Assembly: GCF_004365915.1 (NCBI RefSeq)
Contig: NZ_SODI01000001.1
Location: forward strand, 1,364,001 to 1,428,000
Direction: 5' to 3'
From: Cryobacterium psychrophilum
GTDB lineage: Bacteria; Actinomycetota; Actinomycetes; Actinomycetales; Microbacteriaceae
DNA length: 64,000 nt
Positions 15,779-24,256 of this stretch are shown piece after piece (within the stretch, counting starts at the first letter, position 1; each line of letters begins with the position of its first letter). Below the pieces are notes generated by a model that saw only the letters and a list, made by a program, of their open reading frames with translations, had not been told where the DNA came from and ran no database searches. Made by a program: the position numbers and the translations under genes.

Positions 15779-18234
15779 TAGATCTTCTCGATGGGCGCGA
15801 TCTTGATCAGCAGCTTCTTTGCCCCCGAGGTGTCGAACTGTACATGCGCGATGCGCTTGGTGCCCTCACCGGTCACCTGGTTCACCCGGCCTTCGCCGAA
15901 ATCATGATGACGGATGCGGTCGCCCGCCGCGAGCTCAAGGCCCCCGTTGTCGCGCACGGTTCCGGTGATGGTGTTTGCCCACGCGGTCTTCGGCTTGGGC
16001 GTTGCCGGCGGAAGGCCGGCCTGCTCCTTGCTGCGGCCGCCGAAGCCGTCACGGCGGGCGTTGAGCGCGCGCGGCTGCGTGCCGCCGCGACTGTTCGCCA
16101 TGCCCGGTGACTGCTTCCAGTCGATGAGTTCGGCCGGGATCTCCTGCAGGTACCGGCTCGGCATCGCCACGTTGATGTCACCGAACTGCGCCCGGGTCAT
16201 GGCGAGGGAGAGATAGAGGCGCTTGCGGGCACGGGTGATGCCCACGTAGAAGAGTCGGCGTTCCTCGGCGGGGCCGCCGGGTTCGTTGGCCGACATCTGG
16301 TGGGGCAGCAGCCCCTCCTCGACACCGGTGAGGAACACCGCGTCGTATTCGAGGCCCTTCGCCGTGTGCAGGGTCATGAGCGACACCGTTCCCGAGACGT
16401 CGTCGAGGTCATCGGCGGCGGCCACGAGTGACACCTGGGTGAGAAAGTCAACAAGGCCCCCGTCGGGGTTCTCCTTGTTGAAGTCCTTCGTCTGGGCGAC
16501 GAGCTCCTCAATGTTCTCGGCGCGGGCCTCGTCTTGCGGGTCGCGACTCTTGCGCAGCACCGAAAGCAGTCCGCTGCCCTCGAGCAGAAACTCAAGCACC
16601 TCTGACACATTCGATTGCCCGGCCGGGTTCTCCGGGTCGAGGGTGAGCGCGGCGGAGTCGAGCAGCTCGGACAACTGCAGGATGGCGTTGGTCACCTTCG
16701 GGCCGAGCCCCAGCGCACTGCAGTTACGCATGGCCTGGCGGAACGTGAGTCCGTTGTCGTCGGCAAAGCTCGAGATCGCCGTCTCGGTGGCCGGGCCGAT
16801 CCCGCGCTTGGGGGTGTTGAGGATGCGGCGCAGGGCGAGTTCGTCCACCGGGTTGGCGACCGAGATGAGGTACGCGAGGGCGTCTTTGATCTCGGCCCGC
16901 TCGTAGAACTTGGTGCCGCCGACCACACGGTAGGGCGTGGCCGAGCGCACCAGGATTTCTTCGAGCGCACGCGTCTGCGCGTTGGTGCGGTAGAACACGG
17001 CCATGTCGCGGTACGCCATGCCGGCCGAGTGCAGCGCCTCGATCTCGTCCGAGACGAACTGTGCCTCGTCGTGCCCGGAGTACGCCGTGTAACCGGTGAT
17101 CTTCTCACCGTCGCCGCCCGCGCTCCACAGCTTCTTCTCCTTGCGGTCGAAGTTATGGCCGATCACGGCGTTCGCCGCGCTCAGGATGTTCTGGGTGGAG
17201 CGGTAGTTCTGCTCGAGCAGAATGACCCTGGCGCCCGGGAAGTCTTGTTCGAAACCGCTGATGTTGCGGGTGTCCGCGCCGCGGAAGGCGTAAATGGACT
17301 GGTCGGAGTCGCCCACGACGGTGAGCGAGGCGCCGGGGATGGCGCCGGTTGCGTCTCGCAGTCCGCGCACGTGCACGCCGTCGCGGTCCATCTCCTCCGC
17401 GAGCTCCGATGCGACGGGACGGGTGAGTTCGCGAATGAGGGCGTACTGGGCGTGGTTGGTGTCCTGGTACTCGTCGACCAGAAGGTGCCGGAACCGGCGA
17501 CGGTAGAGCGCGGCGACCTTGGGGAAGGCCCGGAACAGGTACACGGTCTCACCGATGAGGTCGTCGAAGTCGAGAGCACTCGCGGCACGCAGGCGGCTCG
17601 TGTACTGCCGGAAGATCTCCACGAACATGACCTCTTGTGGGTCGCTCATGTTGGCGTTGCGGGCGTAGGAGTCGGCATCCGCCAGCTCGTTTTTGTACTT
17701 GGAGATCTTCGACGACACGTTGCCGGGCGTGAAACCGAGGGTATCGGCGTTGAGCGATTTAATGATGCGTTTGAGCGTGACCTTGGTGTCGGCGGAGTCG
17801 TAGATGCTGAAGGTCTTGGAGAGCCCGACGCTTTCGGCTTCGCGGCGCAGGATGCGCACGCAGGAGGAGTGGAACGTGGAGATCCACATGCCCTCCGAGC
17901 CCTGACCGAGAATGGCCTGCACTCGTTCGCGCATTTCGGCGGCGGCCTTGTTGGTGAACGTGATGGCGAGGATCTGGCTCGGCCACGCGTCGCGGGTTTC
18001 GAGCAGGCTCGCCACCCGGCGGGTGAGCACGCTCGTTTTGCCCGACCCGGCGCCGGCGATGATGAGCAGGGCCTGGCCGCGGTACTCCACGGCCTCGCGC
18101 TGCTCGGGGTTGAGCCCGTCGAGCAGTGGGCTCGTGCGTTCCGAGCCGGCCGCACCGCCCAACGCGGGGTGGCCGGGGGCATCCACGATGATCGGCGTGG
18201 ACGAAGGCGTGGGGCTCGAGGAAGGCGTCGTCAT
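15778..18234 (-). CDS. pcrA: ATP-dependent DNA helicase PcrA/UvrD
   Basis: The 818-aa protein is an SF1A 3'-5' helicase for repair and recombination. Seen are the Q motif LNPEQREAVEYRGQALLIIAGAGSGKTSVLTRRVA with Walker A, motif Ia TFTNKAAAEMRERV, motif II LLVDEYQDTNHAQYAL, motif III TVVGDSDQSIYAFRGAD, motif IV ILLEQNYRST, motif V MTLHTAKGLEYDAVFLTG and motif VI RRLFYVGITRARKRLYLS. The C-terminal Tudor-like domain (GDRIRHHDFGEGRVNQVTGEG) is present, as in gram-positive PcrA. Length is normal. Confidence 0.97.
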   Translation of the reverse strand: MTTPSSSPTPSSTPIIVDAPGHPALGGAAGSERTSPLLDGLNPEQREAVEYRGQALLIIAGAGSGKTSVLTRRVASLLETRDAWPSQILAITFTNKAAAEMRERVQAILGQGSEGMWISTFHSSCVRILRREAESVGLSKTFSIYDSADTKVTLKRIIKSLNADTLGFTPGNVSSKISKYKNELADADSYARNANMSDPQEVMFVEIFRQYTSRLRAASALDFDDLIGETVYLFRAFPKVAALYRRRFRHLLVDEYQDTNHAQYALIRELTRPVASELAEEMDRDGVHVRGLRDATGAIPGASLTVVGDSDQSIYAFRGADTRNISGFEQDFPGARVILLEQNYRSTQNILSAANAVIGHNFDRKEKKLWSAGGDGEKITGYTAYSGHDEAQFVSDEIEALHSAGMAYRDMAVFYRTNAQTRALEEILVRSATPYRVVGGTKFYERAEIKDALAYLISVANPVDELALRRILNTPKRGIGPATETAISSFADDNGLTFRQAMRNCSALGLGPKVTNAILQLSELLDSAALTLDPENPAGQSNVSEVLEFLLEGSGLLSVLRKSRDPQDEARAENIEELVAQTKDFNKENPDGGLVDFLTQVSLVAAADDLDDVSGTVSLMTLHTAKGLEYDAVFLTGVEEGLLPHQMSANEPGGPAEERRLFYVGITRARKRLYLSLAMTRAQFGDINVAMPSRYLQEIPAELIDWKQSPGMANSRGGTQPRALNARRDGFGGRSKEQAGLPPATPKPKTAWANTITGTVRDNGGLELAAGDRIRHHDFGEGRVNQVTGEGTKRIAHVQFDTSGAKKLLIKIAPIEKI

Positions 18235-18290
18235 ATCACTGGCAATTCTAGGCGATGCCCCCGACGCGGGCTCAGGAAGACTTGTATTGG

Positions 18291-19304
18291 CTACTCGGGG
18301 CCGGGCTTCGGCGCGTCGCGCACGTGCACGGCGAGGTCGGGGTGGTCGGCGAAGACTCCGTCGATCCCGCTTCCGAGAATCGTGCGAAATTCCTGCTGCC
18401 AGTTGCCCCAGTGCGACGCGCGGCCGCCCCGACGGGAGCTCTGCGCCAGGAACCGGTTCTCGGGGCGCAGGGTCCAGCAGAACGCGGTGAGTCCCGCCGC
18501 GTGCACCTCGTCGACCAGGGTCGTGGCGCCGGAGACGTTTCCGGCGGCATCCGTTTTCAGAATGCGGGACTTGTGTACGCTCACCCCCTGCACCGCCTCG
18601 CCGAGGCCGGCCAGGCCGCCGGGCGTGAGGTAGTGCGCATAGTGCGCGCCCTCGGTGCCATGGCGGGCAATCTCGTCGTGCGGCTGGCCCTCGTTCTCCA
18701 GCAGAAAGATTCGATTCCCCCGGATGCCGCGCGCGGCCAGCTGGCTCAACACGCCAACTTCGAAGCTCTCCGTCACGAGCCGGCCATCATTCCAGCCCGC
18801 GGCCTCAACCTCGGCGGCGAACAGCTCATCGAGGGGAAGCCCGATCGACGCGAAGTAGGTGGCGTGTTTGATCTCGGCCACGACGGCGAGGGGTCGCGGA
18901 GTGCTCTCGGCCGCGGCGTCGACCAACGCGAACACGTCTCTCAGGCGCAGAATCGGCTGCTCCCCGTCGAAACTCGCGTTCGAGCGGCGCGTCTTCGGCA
19001 TGCGCTCGCGGGCGCGCAGCGTCGCCAGTTCCGCCCAGGTGAAGTCCTCGGTGAACCAGCCGGTGAGGTGGGCGCCGGCGATGAGTTTCTCGGTGCGGCG
19101 GTGGGCGAATTCGGGCCGGGCCTCGACATCCGTTGTGCCGGAAATCTCATTCTCGTGCCTCACCACGAGCACGCCGTCCCGGGTGGCGACAACGTCGGGT
19201 TCGACCGCGTCGGCACCGAGCCCGAACGCCAGATCGTAGGCCGCCCGAGTGTGCTCGGGGCGGTAGCCGCTGGCCCCGCGGTGCCCGATGACCAACGTGT
19301 GCAT
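18291..19304 (-). CDS. Glycerophosphodiester phosphodiesterase
   Basis: The 337-aa protein is a GDPD TIM barrel that hydrolyses glycerophosphodiesters to glycerol 3-phosphate and an alcohol. The start IGHRGASGYRPEHTRAAYDLAFGLGADAVEPDVVATRDGVLVVRHE holds the catalytic His-Arg pair, the P-E-H-T form of the P-E-N-T motif, and the metal-binding Glu/Asp. No signal peptide is seen, so it is likely cytoplasmic or otherwise exported. It is 56 nt upstream of pcrA on the same strand and divergent from the next membrane gene. glpD at 39-41 kb could use its product. Confidence 0.92.
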   Translation of the reverse strand: MHTLVIGHRGASGYRPEHTRAAYDLAFGLGADAVEPDVVATRDGVLVVRHENEISGTTDVEARPEFAHRRTEKLIAGAHLTGWFTEDFTWAELATLRARERMPKTRRSNASFDGEQPILRLRDVFALVDAAAESTPRPLAVVAEIKHATYFASIGLPLDELFAAEVEAAGWNDGRLVTESFEVGVLSQLAARGIRGNRIFLLENEGQPHDEIARHGTEGAHYAHYLTPGGLAGLGEAVQGVSVHKSRILKTDAAGNVSGATTLVDEVHAAGLTAFCWTLRPENRFLAQSSRRGGRASHWGNWQQEFRTILGSGIDGVFADHPDLAVHVRDAPKPGPE

Positions 19305-19339
19305 CTACCAAGGCTAGCCGCACCTGTCACAATCGGTGC

Positions 19340-19849
19340 GTGACCATTTGGACAGAGCCCCTGCCTTCCCCCCGCGACGGTTGGCGTCGCTCGCCGGTTC
19401 GACTCTCAGGGGGGCTGCTGCTCGTCTGCCTCGGTGTGGGAGCCACCAGCCTGTCGAGCACCTACAGCCTGTGGTTTCTGGCAATCGGCCCCCTCGTTCA
19501 GGGCATCGGCTGGATGCTGTTGCCCGGCCCGCTGTGGCGCCGTCTGGTCGTGTTGTTCCCCTGCCTGCTCGCCGGCGTGATTCTGCTCGGTGGCGTGGAC
19601 TTCGTCGGCGCGTTCACGATCCTGCTCGGCGGCTGGCTGCTCGTGCGACGCCGACCGCTGGCCACCTACGTCACGATCCTGCTGCCGGTCATGGCGAGTG
19701 TGGGCGTGAAGACCGAACTATCGCACTATGACCAGAACCTGCTGGCGCTCCTCCTTGGCACCATCGCCACCGTGGCCGGAGCCTGGCTGTCCGTGTGGAT
19801 GGAGAATTGGTTGCGCACGCGCACCGAGCTGCGCACTGTCACCGGCTAA
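19340..19849 (+). CDS. Hypothetical multi-pass membrane protein
   Basis: The 169-aa product has five hydrophobic segments (about residues 22-42, 45-64, 67-88, 99-117, 128-146) and a basic N terminus. The GTG start at 19340 lies 35 nt from the divergent GDPD start. I do not recognise a family. It is typical of small actinobacterial integral membrane proteins of unknown role. Confidence 0.75.
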   Translation: MTIWTEPLPSPRDGWRRSPVRLSGGLLLVCLGVGATSLSSTYSLWFLAIGPLVQGIGWMLLPGPLWRRLVVLFPCLLAGVILLGGVDFVGAFTILLGGWLLVRRRPLATYVTILLPVMASVGVKTELSHYDQNLLALLLGTIATVAGAWLSVWMENWLRTRTELRTVTG

Positions 19850-19951
19850 GCAGCTGATCCCCAGCACATTCCATGCCGGTTCGGATAGGTTGGAGGCACG
19901 CCCATTTTCGGGCGCCCCGAACACCACAGCTGATTGCGAGTTACGTACCCC

Positions 19952-20746
19952 ATGGCATCCTCCAACCCCGCTTTCTCCCGCAACGCCGCGTTCGGCGCTC
20001 CGGGCGCATTGGCGTCGTCGAAGGCTCTTTCCGATAACGACCTGCAGACGATGTACGACCAGCCTTCGGCAGGTTCGCAGAATACCGACCGCATGACATA
20101 CGAAGACACCATCGGCAAGACAGGCCTCAGCTTCGCGCTGCTGCTCGTGGCGGCGGCCATCGGCTGGATCGCCCCGATCCTGGTGATCCCGGGTGCCATC
20201 ATCGGACTCGTGCTCGGACTCGTCAACACGTTCAAGAAGGAGCCGTCCGCTCCGCTCATCCTCATGTTCGCCGGTGCGCAGGGACTCTTCGTCGGTGGCA
20301 TTTCCAATATCTTCGAGGCGATGTACCCCGGCGTTGTGGTGCAGGCCGTACTGGCCACCCTCGTGGTGGTCGGCGTGACCCTCGCGCTGTTCCGCAGCGG
20401 CAAGATTCGCGCGTCGAAGAAGGCCACCAAGGTCTTCACCATCGCGATGGTCGGCTACGGCGTCTTCTCGCTGATCAACGTCGGCATGATGATCTTCGGC
20501 GGGACCGACCAAGCTTTCGGTCTGCGCAGCCAGGAGTTCTTCGGCATTCCGCTCGGGCTCATCATCGGCGTGCTCGCCGTGGTGATGGCCGCGTACTCCC
20601 TTGTGCTCGACTTCGACTTCGTGCAGAAGGGCGTGAACAACCGTGTTCCGCGTAAGTACGGCTGGAGCGCCGCCTTCGGCATCGTGCTCACGGTCGTGTG
20701 GCTTTACATCGAGATGCTGCGCATCTTCGCGATCGCTCGCGATTAG
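19952..20746 (+). CDS. Bax inhibitor-1/YccA family membrane protein
   Basis: The 264-aa protein shows the bacterial YccA-like pattern: N-terminal NPAFSRNAAFG and a tyrosine-rich cytoplasmic stretch, MTYEDTIGKTGLSFALLLVAAAIGW, then about seven helices ending ALDFDFVQKGVNNRVPRKYGWSAAFGIVLTVVWLYIEMLRI (the Asp-rich C-terminal motif of the actinobacterial branch). ATG 19952 was chosen because homologous proteins start M-A-S/N-P-x-F; an upstream TTG would add six residues. Members are Ca2+-leak-like proteins. Role here unknown. A long hairpin terminator follows 4 nt after the stop. Confidence 0.9.
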   Translation: MASSNPAFSRNAAFGAPGALASSKALSDNDLQTMYDQPSAGSQNTDRMTYEDTIGKTGLSFALLLVAAAIGWIAPILVIPGAIIGLVLGLVNTFKKEPSAPLILMFAGAQGLFVGGISNIFEAMYPGVVVQAVLATLVVVGVTLALFRSGKIRASKKATKVFTIAMVGYGVFSLINVGMMIFGGTDQAFGLRSQEFFGIPLGLIIGVLAVVMAAYSLVLDFDFVQKGVNNRVPRKYGWSAAFGIVLTVVWLYIEMLRIFAIARD

Positions 20747-20750
20747 AACG

Positions 20751-20792
20751 ACGAAAGCGGGGCCGGTCCATCTGGACCGGCCCCGCTTTCGT
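20751..20792. terminator. Bidirectional terminator between the YccA gene and the APC permease
   Basis: A perfect 20-bp inverted repeat (20751-20770 with 20773-20792) is separated by only 2 nt. The outer arms are AACGAAAG/CTTTCGT, giving A and T on each side. It serves the convergent genes on both strands. Confidence 0.85.
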
Positions 20793-20817
20793 GTACCCAT
20801 GCTTACCGAAGCATCTC

Positions 20818-22323
20818 TCAGGACAGTACGTCCTTGACCAGGGCCTCGTTCTCGCTTCTCGACAGCGCCGACCAGAGGTACCCGACCAGCAGAAGAACGA
20901 ACGGCAGGCTCACGAGCACCCAGCCCAGGGGACTCAACCCCCACGCCGTCACCGTCGGGTCCACACCCTCGACGACGGTGCCGGCGAGCAGCCCGAAGCG
21001 GCTCATCAACAGGTACTCACCCATGATGAGTCCGGCGGCGGCCAGTACCGGAGCGATGACGGTCTGGAACAGGTTTTCCGAACCCCGATTCCGGCGGAAG
21101 TAGACGATGACCGCGATGCAGACCAGGATCTCAATGAGCACGATTGCCACCACGGCGAGCCCGCTGAACCAGTAGAAGAGGTTCAGCACCGGGTCGAGCT
21201 GGAAGAGCGCGAACGTGATGATGACAGCGCCGGTCACGGCCGAGGTCACGAGCGATGCCGCGCTCGGGGCCCCGCGCTTGTTGACGCGGCCGAGCGGCCG
21301 GGGCAGCGCACCGCCGCGCCCGAGGGCGAACAGGTACCGACCGGCGGCGTTCTGGAAGGCCAGCAACCCGGCGAACAGGCTCGACAGCACGAGGATGCCC
21401 ATTACCGTCGCCATCCACGGTCCCACGTACTGGGTCGCGAGGCCGAAGAGCACGGCGGCCGGATCGGCCAGCGGCACCCCGTCCAGGCTTGACAGCTCCA
21501 CCGTCCTCTCCACCACCGTGGAGGCACCGAGCCCGGTGACCATGGCGAACGCGGTCATGGCGAACAGAACCGTGATCACGCCGACGGCGAGATAGGTCGC
21601 CCGCGGCACAACCGTTTTCGGGTCTTTCGATTCCTCCCCATAGATTGCCGTGGCCTCGAAGCCGATGAACGAGGCGAACGCGAACGCGAACGCGATGCCC
21701 GCCGATCCCGCGAGCCCGCCAGCAATGATCGCCCCCGGGCTGAAGGACGCCGCGAAATTGAGTCCTTCCGGGCCCCCATCCACGAGGATCGCCACCGCCG
21801 TGACGACCAGCGCGGCGAGTTCGAGCAGCATGAGCAGTCCGAGTACCTTGGCCCCGACGTCCACGCTGAGCAGGGAGAGCAGGGTGACAACGCCCCAGGC
21901 CAGGAGCGTCCAGGCCCACCAGGGAAGCAGCCCCACCTGGGCGGACATGAGTCCCCCGAAGAAGCCATAGATGGCCAGCTGAATGGCGAGGTACGCGAGG
22001 ATCGACACGAAGGCCGAGGCGCTGCCGAGGTGCTTGCCCAGCCCGCGACCGATGTAGGCGAAAAACGCACCGGCGTTGGTGACCCGCTGGCTCATGGCGG
22101 CGTAGCCAACGCTGAAGAGCAGGAGCGTCAGGCCGACGGCGAGATAGGCGCCGGGGGCGCCGGTACCGTTGCCGAGCACGATCGCAACCGGAACGGCGCC
22201 GGTCATGCCGACGAGCGGGGCCGCAGCTGCGACCACGAAGAAGACGATGCCGATGACGCCCAGGCGCCCGGTTCGCAGGGATGATGAGGCGTCCGCCTGT
22301 GGCGTGGTGGGTGTAGTTGTCAT
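20818..22323 (-). CDS. APC superfamily permease of the amine-catabolism island
   Basis: The 501-aa protein has 12 hydrophobic helices and the APC signature: LRTGRLGVIGIVFFVVAAAAPLVGMTGAVPVAIVLGNGTGAPGAYLAVGLTLLLFSVGYAAMSQRVTNAGAFFAYIGRGLGK. FASFIGFEATAIYGEESKDPKTVVPRATYLAV is the helix-6 region. Its start has AGGAG about 6 nt upstream. It lies in the same direction as, and 130 nt past, the AraC-type regulator, next to the copper amine oxidase and aldehyde dehydrogenase. It is the likely amine importer; an amino acid substrate is also possible. Confidence 0.88.
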   Translation of the reverse strand: MTTTPTTPQADASSSLRTGRLGVIGIVFFVVAAAAPLVGMTGAVPVAIVLGNGTGAPGAYLAVGLTLLLFSVGYAAMSQRVTNAGAFFAYIGRGLGKHLGSASAFVSILAYLAIQLAIYGFFGGLMSAQVGLLPWWAWTLLAWGVVTLLSLLSVDVGAKVLGLLMLLELAALVVTAVAILVDGGPEGLNFAASFSPGAIIAGGLAGSAGIAFAFAFASFIGFEATAIYGEESKDPKTVVPRATYLAVGVITVLFAMTAFAMVTGLGASTVVERTVELSSLDGVPLADPAAVLFGLATQYVGPWMATVMGILVLSSLFAGLLAFQNAAGRYLFALGRGGALPRPLGRVNKRGAPSAASLVTSAVTGAVIITFALFQLDPVLNLFYWFSGLAVVAIVLIEILVCIAVIVYFRRNRGSENLFQTVIAPVLAAAGLIMGEYLLMSRFGLLAGTVVEGVDPTVTAWGLSPLGWVLVSLPFVLLLVGYLWSALSRSENEALVKDVLS

Positions 22324-22453
22324 GTGTGCTCCTCGTTGAGCGGCTCCCTCGCACGAGAGCCAGTACTACGACTCTGGTCGACAATCCCGTCACAGACTTG
22401 GCGTTGCGGGAACGAAACTTGACGTTCAGCGAAACCTCACGACGGGGAGCGGG

Positions 22454-23422
22454 CTAACCGCGCCGGTAGGCGGTGGGCGGCTCTCCGAAGGCCGCCCGGA
22501 ATATTCGACTGAAGTGGGCGGCATCCAGGAAGCCCCAACGGGCCGCGATGGCACCAATGGGGCGGTCGGCCAGGATCGGGTCCCGCAGGTCGCGACGGCA
22601 GCGCTCCAGCCTCCGGCGCCGGATCCAGCTTGACACCGTGGTGTCTGCTTCATGGAACACACTGTGCAGGTGCCGGGTGGAAATGAAATGTGCCGCCGCG
22701 ATCCCGGCCGGAGACAGTCCAGGATCGCCCAGTTCGGCTTCGATGTATTTGCGCGTGACGGCGAGCATATCGGCGTGGGTGCCGGGTATCGGTTGGCGGC
22801 GAATGCTGAGCTCGTTCTCGAACATCGTGGCGATCAGGTCGACGGCGTTGTACGCCAGCCGGTGGCCGGTCGCGCCGGACAGCGCCTCGAGATTCTCGAC
22901 CAGCTGCACCATGAAGGGGCTGATCATGCGACCGAGGCCCACGTCGCCGGCCATCCGAACGGCGGTGAGCTGGGCGACGGAATCTACCGGGAGGTCGAGT
23001 GCATCGTGGGGGAACATGAGCACGAGCGTGCGAAAGTCCTGTTCGAAGGCCAGGGTGTACGGCCGGTTCGTGTCGTACACGGCGATGTCGCCGGGGCGCA
23101 GTGTCGCCTCCCTGTTGTCCTGGACCAGGATGCCGTGACCGGACAATTGCAGGTTGAGCTTGAAGTATTGCCGCTCCGACCGTGCAATCAGGGCCGGCGT
23201 GCGCAGCACCTGGTGCCCGGTGGCCGTCACTTCCACGATCGACAACTCGTCGAGCACTCTCGCACGGAGGGTGCCGCTGAATTCGTCGGCTTCCGAACGC
23301 ACGTCAAGCGGCACGAAGGAGTCGGAGACCAGCGTGCGCCAGTGCGCGAACGTGTCGGCACGGGCGTTCCGCACAGGCTCGAAGCCCCCGAAGGTGGTGG
23401 CGGATTCGATCACCATTTTCAC
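22454..23422 (-). CDS. AraC family transcriptional regulator (FeaR-like)
   Basis: About 322 aa. The N-terminal half (about 20-180) is an AraC-binding-like cupin region (SERQYFKLNLQLSGHGILVQDNREATLRPGDIAVYDTNRPYTLAFEQDF), as in FeaR-type regulators. The C-terminal half has two helix-turn-helices (LSPAGIAAAHFISTRHLHSVF and RPIGAIAARWGFLDAAHFSRIFRAAFGEPPTAYR). The GTG at 23422 has AAGGAG 5 nt upstream; an ATG at 23416 is an equal alternative. Amine oxidase and aldehyde dehydrogenase genes are controlled by such a protein in E. coli, and both occur here, so it is likely the inducer-responsive activator. Confidence 0.9.
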   Translation of the reverse strand: MKMVIESATTFGGFEPVRNARADTFAHWRTLVSDSFVPLDVRSEADEFSGTLRARVLDELSIVEVTATGHQVLRTPALIARSERQYFKLNLQLSGHGILVQDNREATLRPGDIAVYDTNRPYTLAFEQDFRTLVLMFPHDALDLPVDSVAQLTAVRMAGDVGLGRMISPFMVQLVENLEALSGATGHRLAYNAVDLIATMFENELSIRRQPIPGTHADMLAVTRKYIEAELGDPGLSPAGIAAAHFISTRHLHSVFHEADTTVSSWIRRRRLERCRRDLRDPILADRPIGAIAARWGFLDAAHFSRIFRAAFGEPPTAYRRG

Positions 23423-23525
23423 GGGAGCTCCTTTGCCGTTACGCGTACTCGCATTGACAGCAACATAGTCGCGATGGCGGCAATTGTCACCTATTTTCGA
23501 CACACGTCGAAAAAAGGGATGGTGT

Positions 23526-24122
23526 TCAGTCGCCCGAAACCAGCAGTTTCAGGTAGCCGTCCAGCTGGCTGATCAGCCGCTCCGGTGAATGCTCCGCCGG
23601 GGTGAGCAACGCCGTGATCTGGGCCCCGAGGACGACCGTCATCAGGTGTCCGACAATATCGTCGTCCACTAACGTCGTGTGGATTTCACCGGCCTCCCGC
23701 GCCTGCGTCAGACATGCCTGTAGTGCCTGACGCCACTCCTGCATCGCCATGTTGTGCAGGTTCGCCTTGGCCGGATCCGTGAGCGCCCGCTGCCAGAAGG
23801 GAATGACGATCCGCGCCTCGCTGATGCGAGTGTCGTCGAGCGGGAGGATCTCATGGCAGTAGGCGCGCAGCCGGGCGAGACCGGTCCTGTCGGCCGTGAC
23901 GTCGAGCATCCGCTGGCTGGTCTGACCGAAGACGTGGCCGAAGGCGAAGGAGAGCAGGTCGTCTTTGGTGGGAAAGTACGGTTTGAGCGCGCCATTGGCG
24001 AATCCCGCCTCGGCGGCAATCTGACGCATGGTGGTGCCCTCGATACCGAGCCGGGCGATGATGCGCCAGGTGGCTTCGACCAGTGCGGTGCGGCGCTGAT
24101 CGTGATTGACAACTTTCGGCAT
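23526..24122 (-). CDS. TetR family transcriptional regulator
   Basis: The 198-aa protein has the TetR N-terminal HTH ([61 protein letters not shown]), closest in style to the BetI-like group, and a helical ligand domain (about 65-195). ATG 24122 was chosen because the HTH starts within ten residues; a longer frame adds basic low-similarity residues. It is divergent from the amine oxidase across a 134-nt spacer that holds an inverted repeat. It is probably the repressor of the oxidase and/or of itself. Confidence 0.92.
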   Translation of the reverse strand: MPKVVNHDQRRTALVEATWRIIARLGIEGTTMRQIAAEAGFANGALKPYFPTKDDLLSFAFGHVFGQTSQRMLDVTADRTGLARLRAYCHEILPLDDTRISEARIVIPFWQRALTDPAKANLHNMAMQEWRQALQACLTQAREAGEIHTTLVDDDIVGHLMTVVLGAQITALLTPAEHSPERLISQLDGYLKLLVSGD

Positions 24123-24198
24123 TGTGTCCCTTCTGCGGCGGTGCGCAATCCGTTCCGGCAAATGGATGCTTGCCTTCCGAGCTTACTGAGCCTTATTC

Positions 24199-24238
24199 TT
24201 CTACAACCATAGAAAAATACGTGAATTCGGCCTATGAC
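24199..24238 (+). promoter_or_regulatory. Possible promoter and operator upstream of the amine oxidase gene
   Basis: In an AT-rich island, TTCTA-N6-TAGAA (24199-24214) is an inverted repeat. It overlaps TAGAAA (24210-24215), which stands 17 nt before TATGAC (24233-24238), a possible -35/-10 pair. The position suits control by the adjacent TetR protein. The call rests on layout alone. Confidence 0.35.
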
Positions 24239-24256
24239 AGTCCGGAAAGGGTACCC

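Noticed and set aside
16615..18633. A 672-codon open frame on the plus strand
   Set aside because: It is antisense to pcrA and GDPD and has no protein-like motif.
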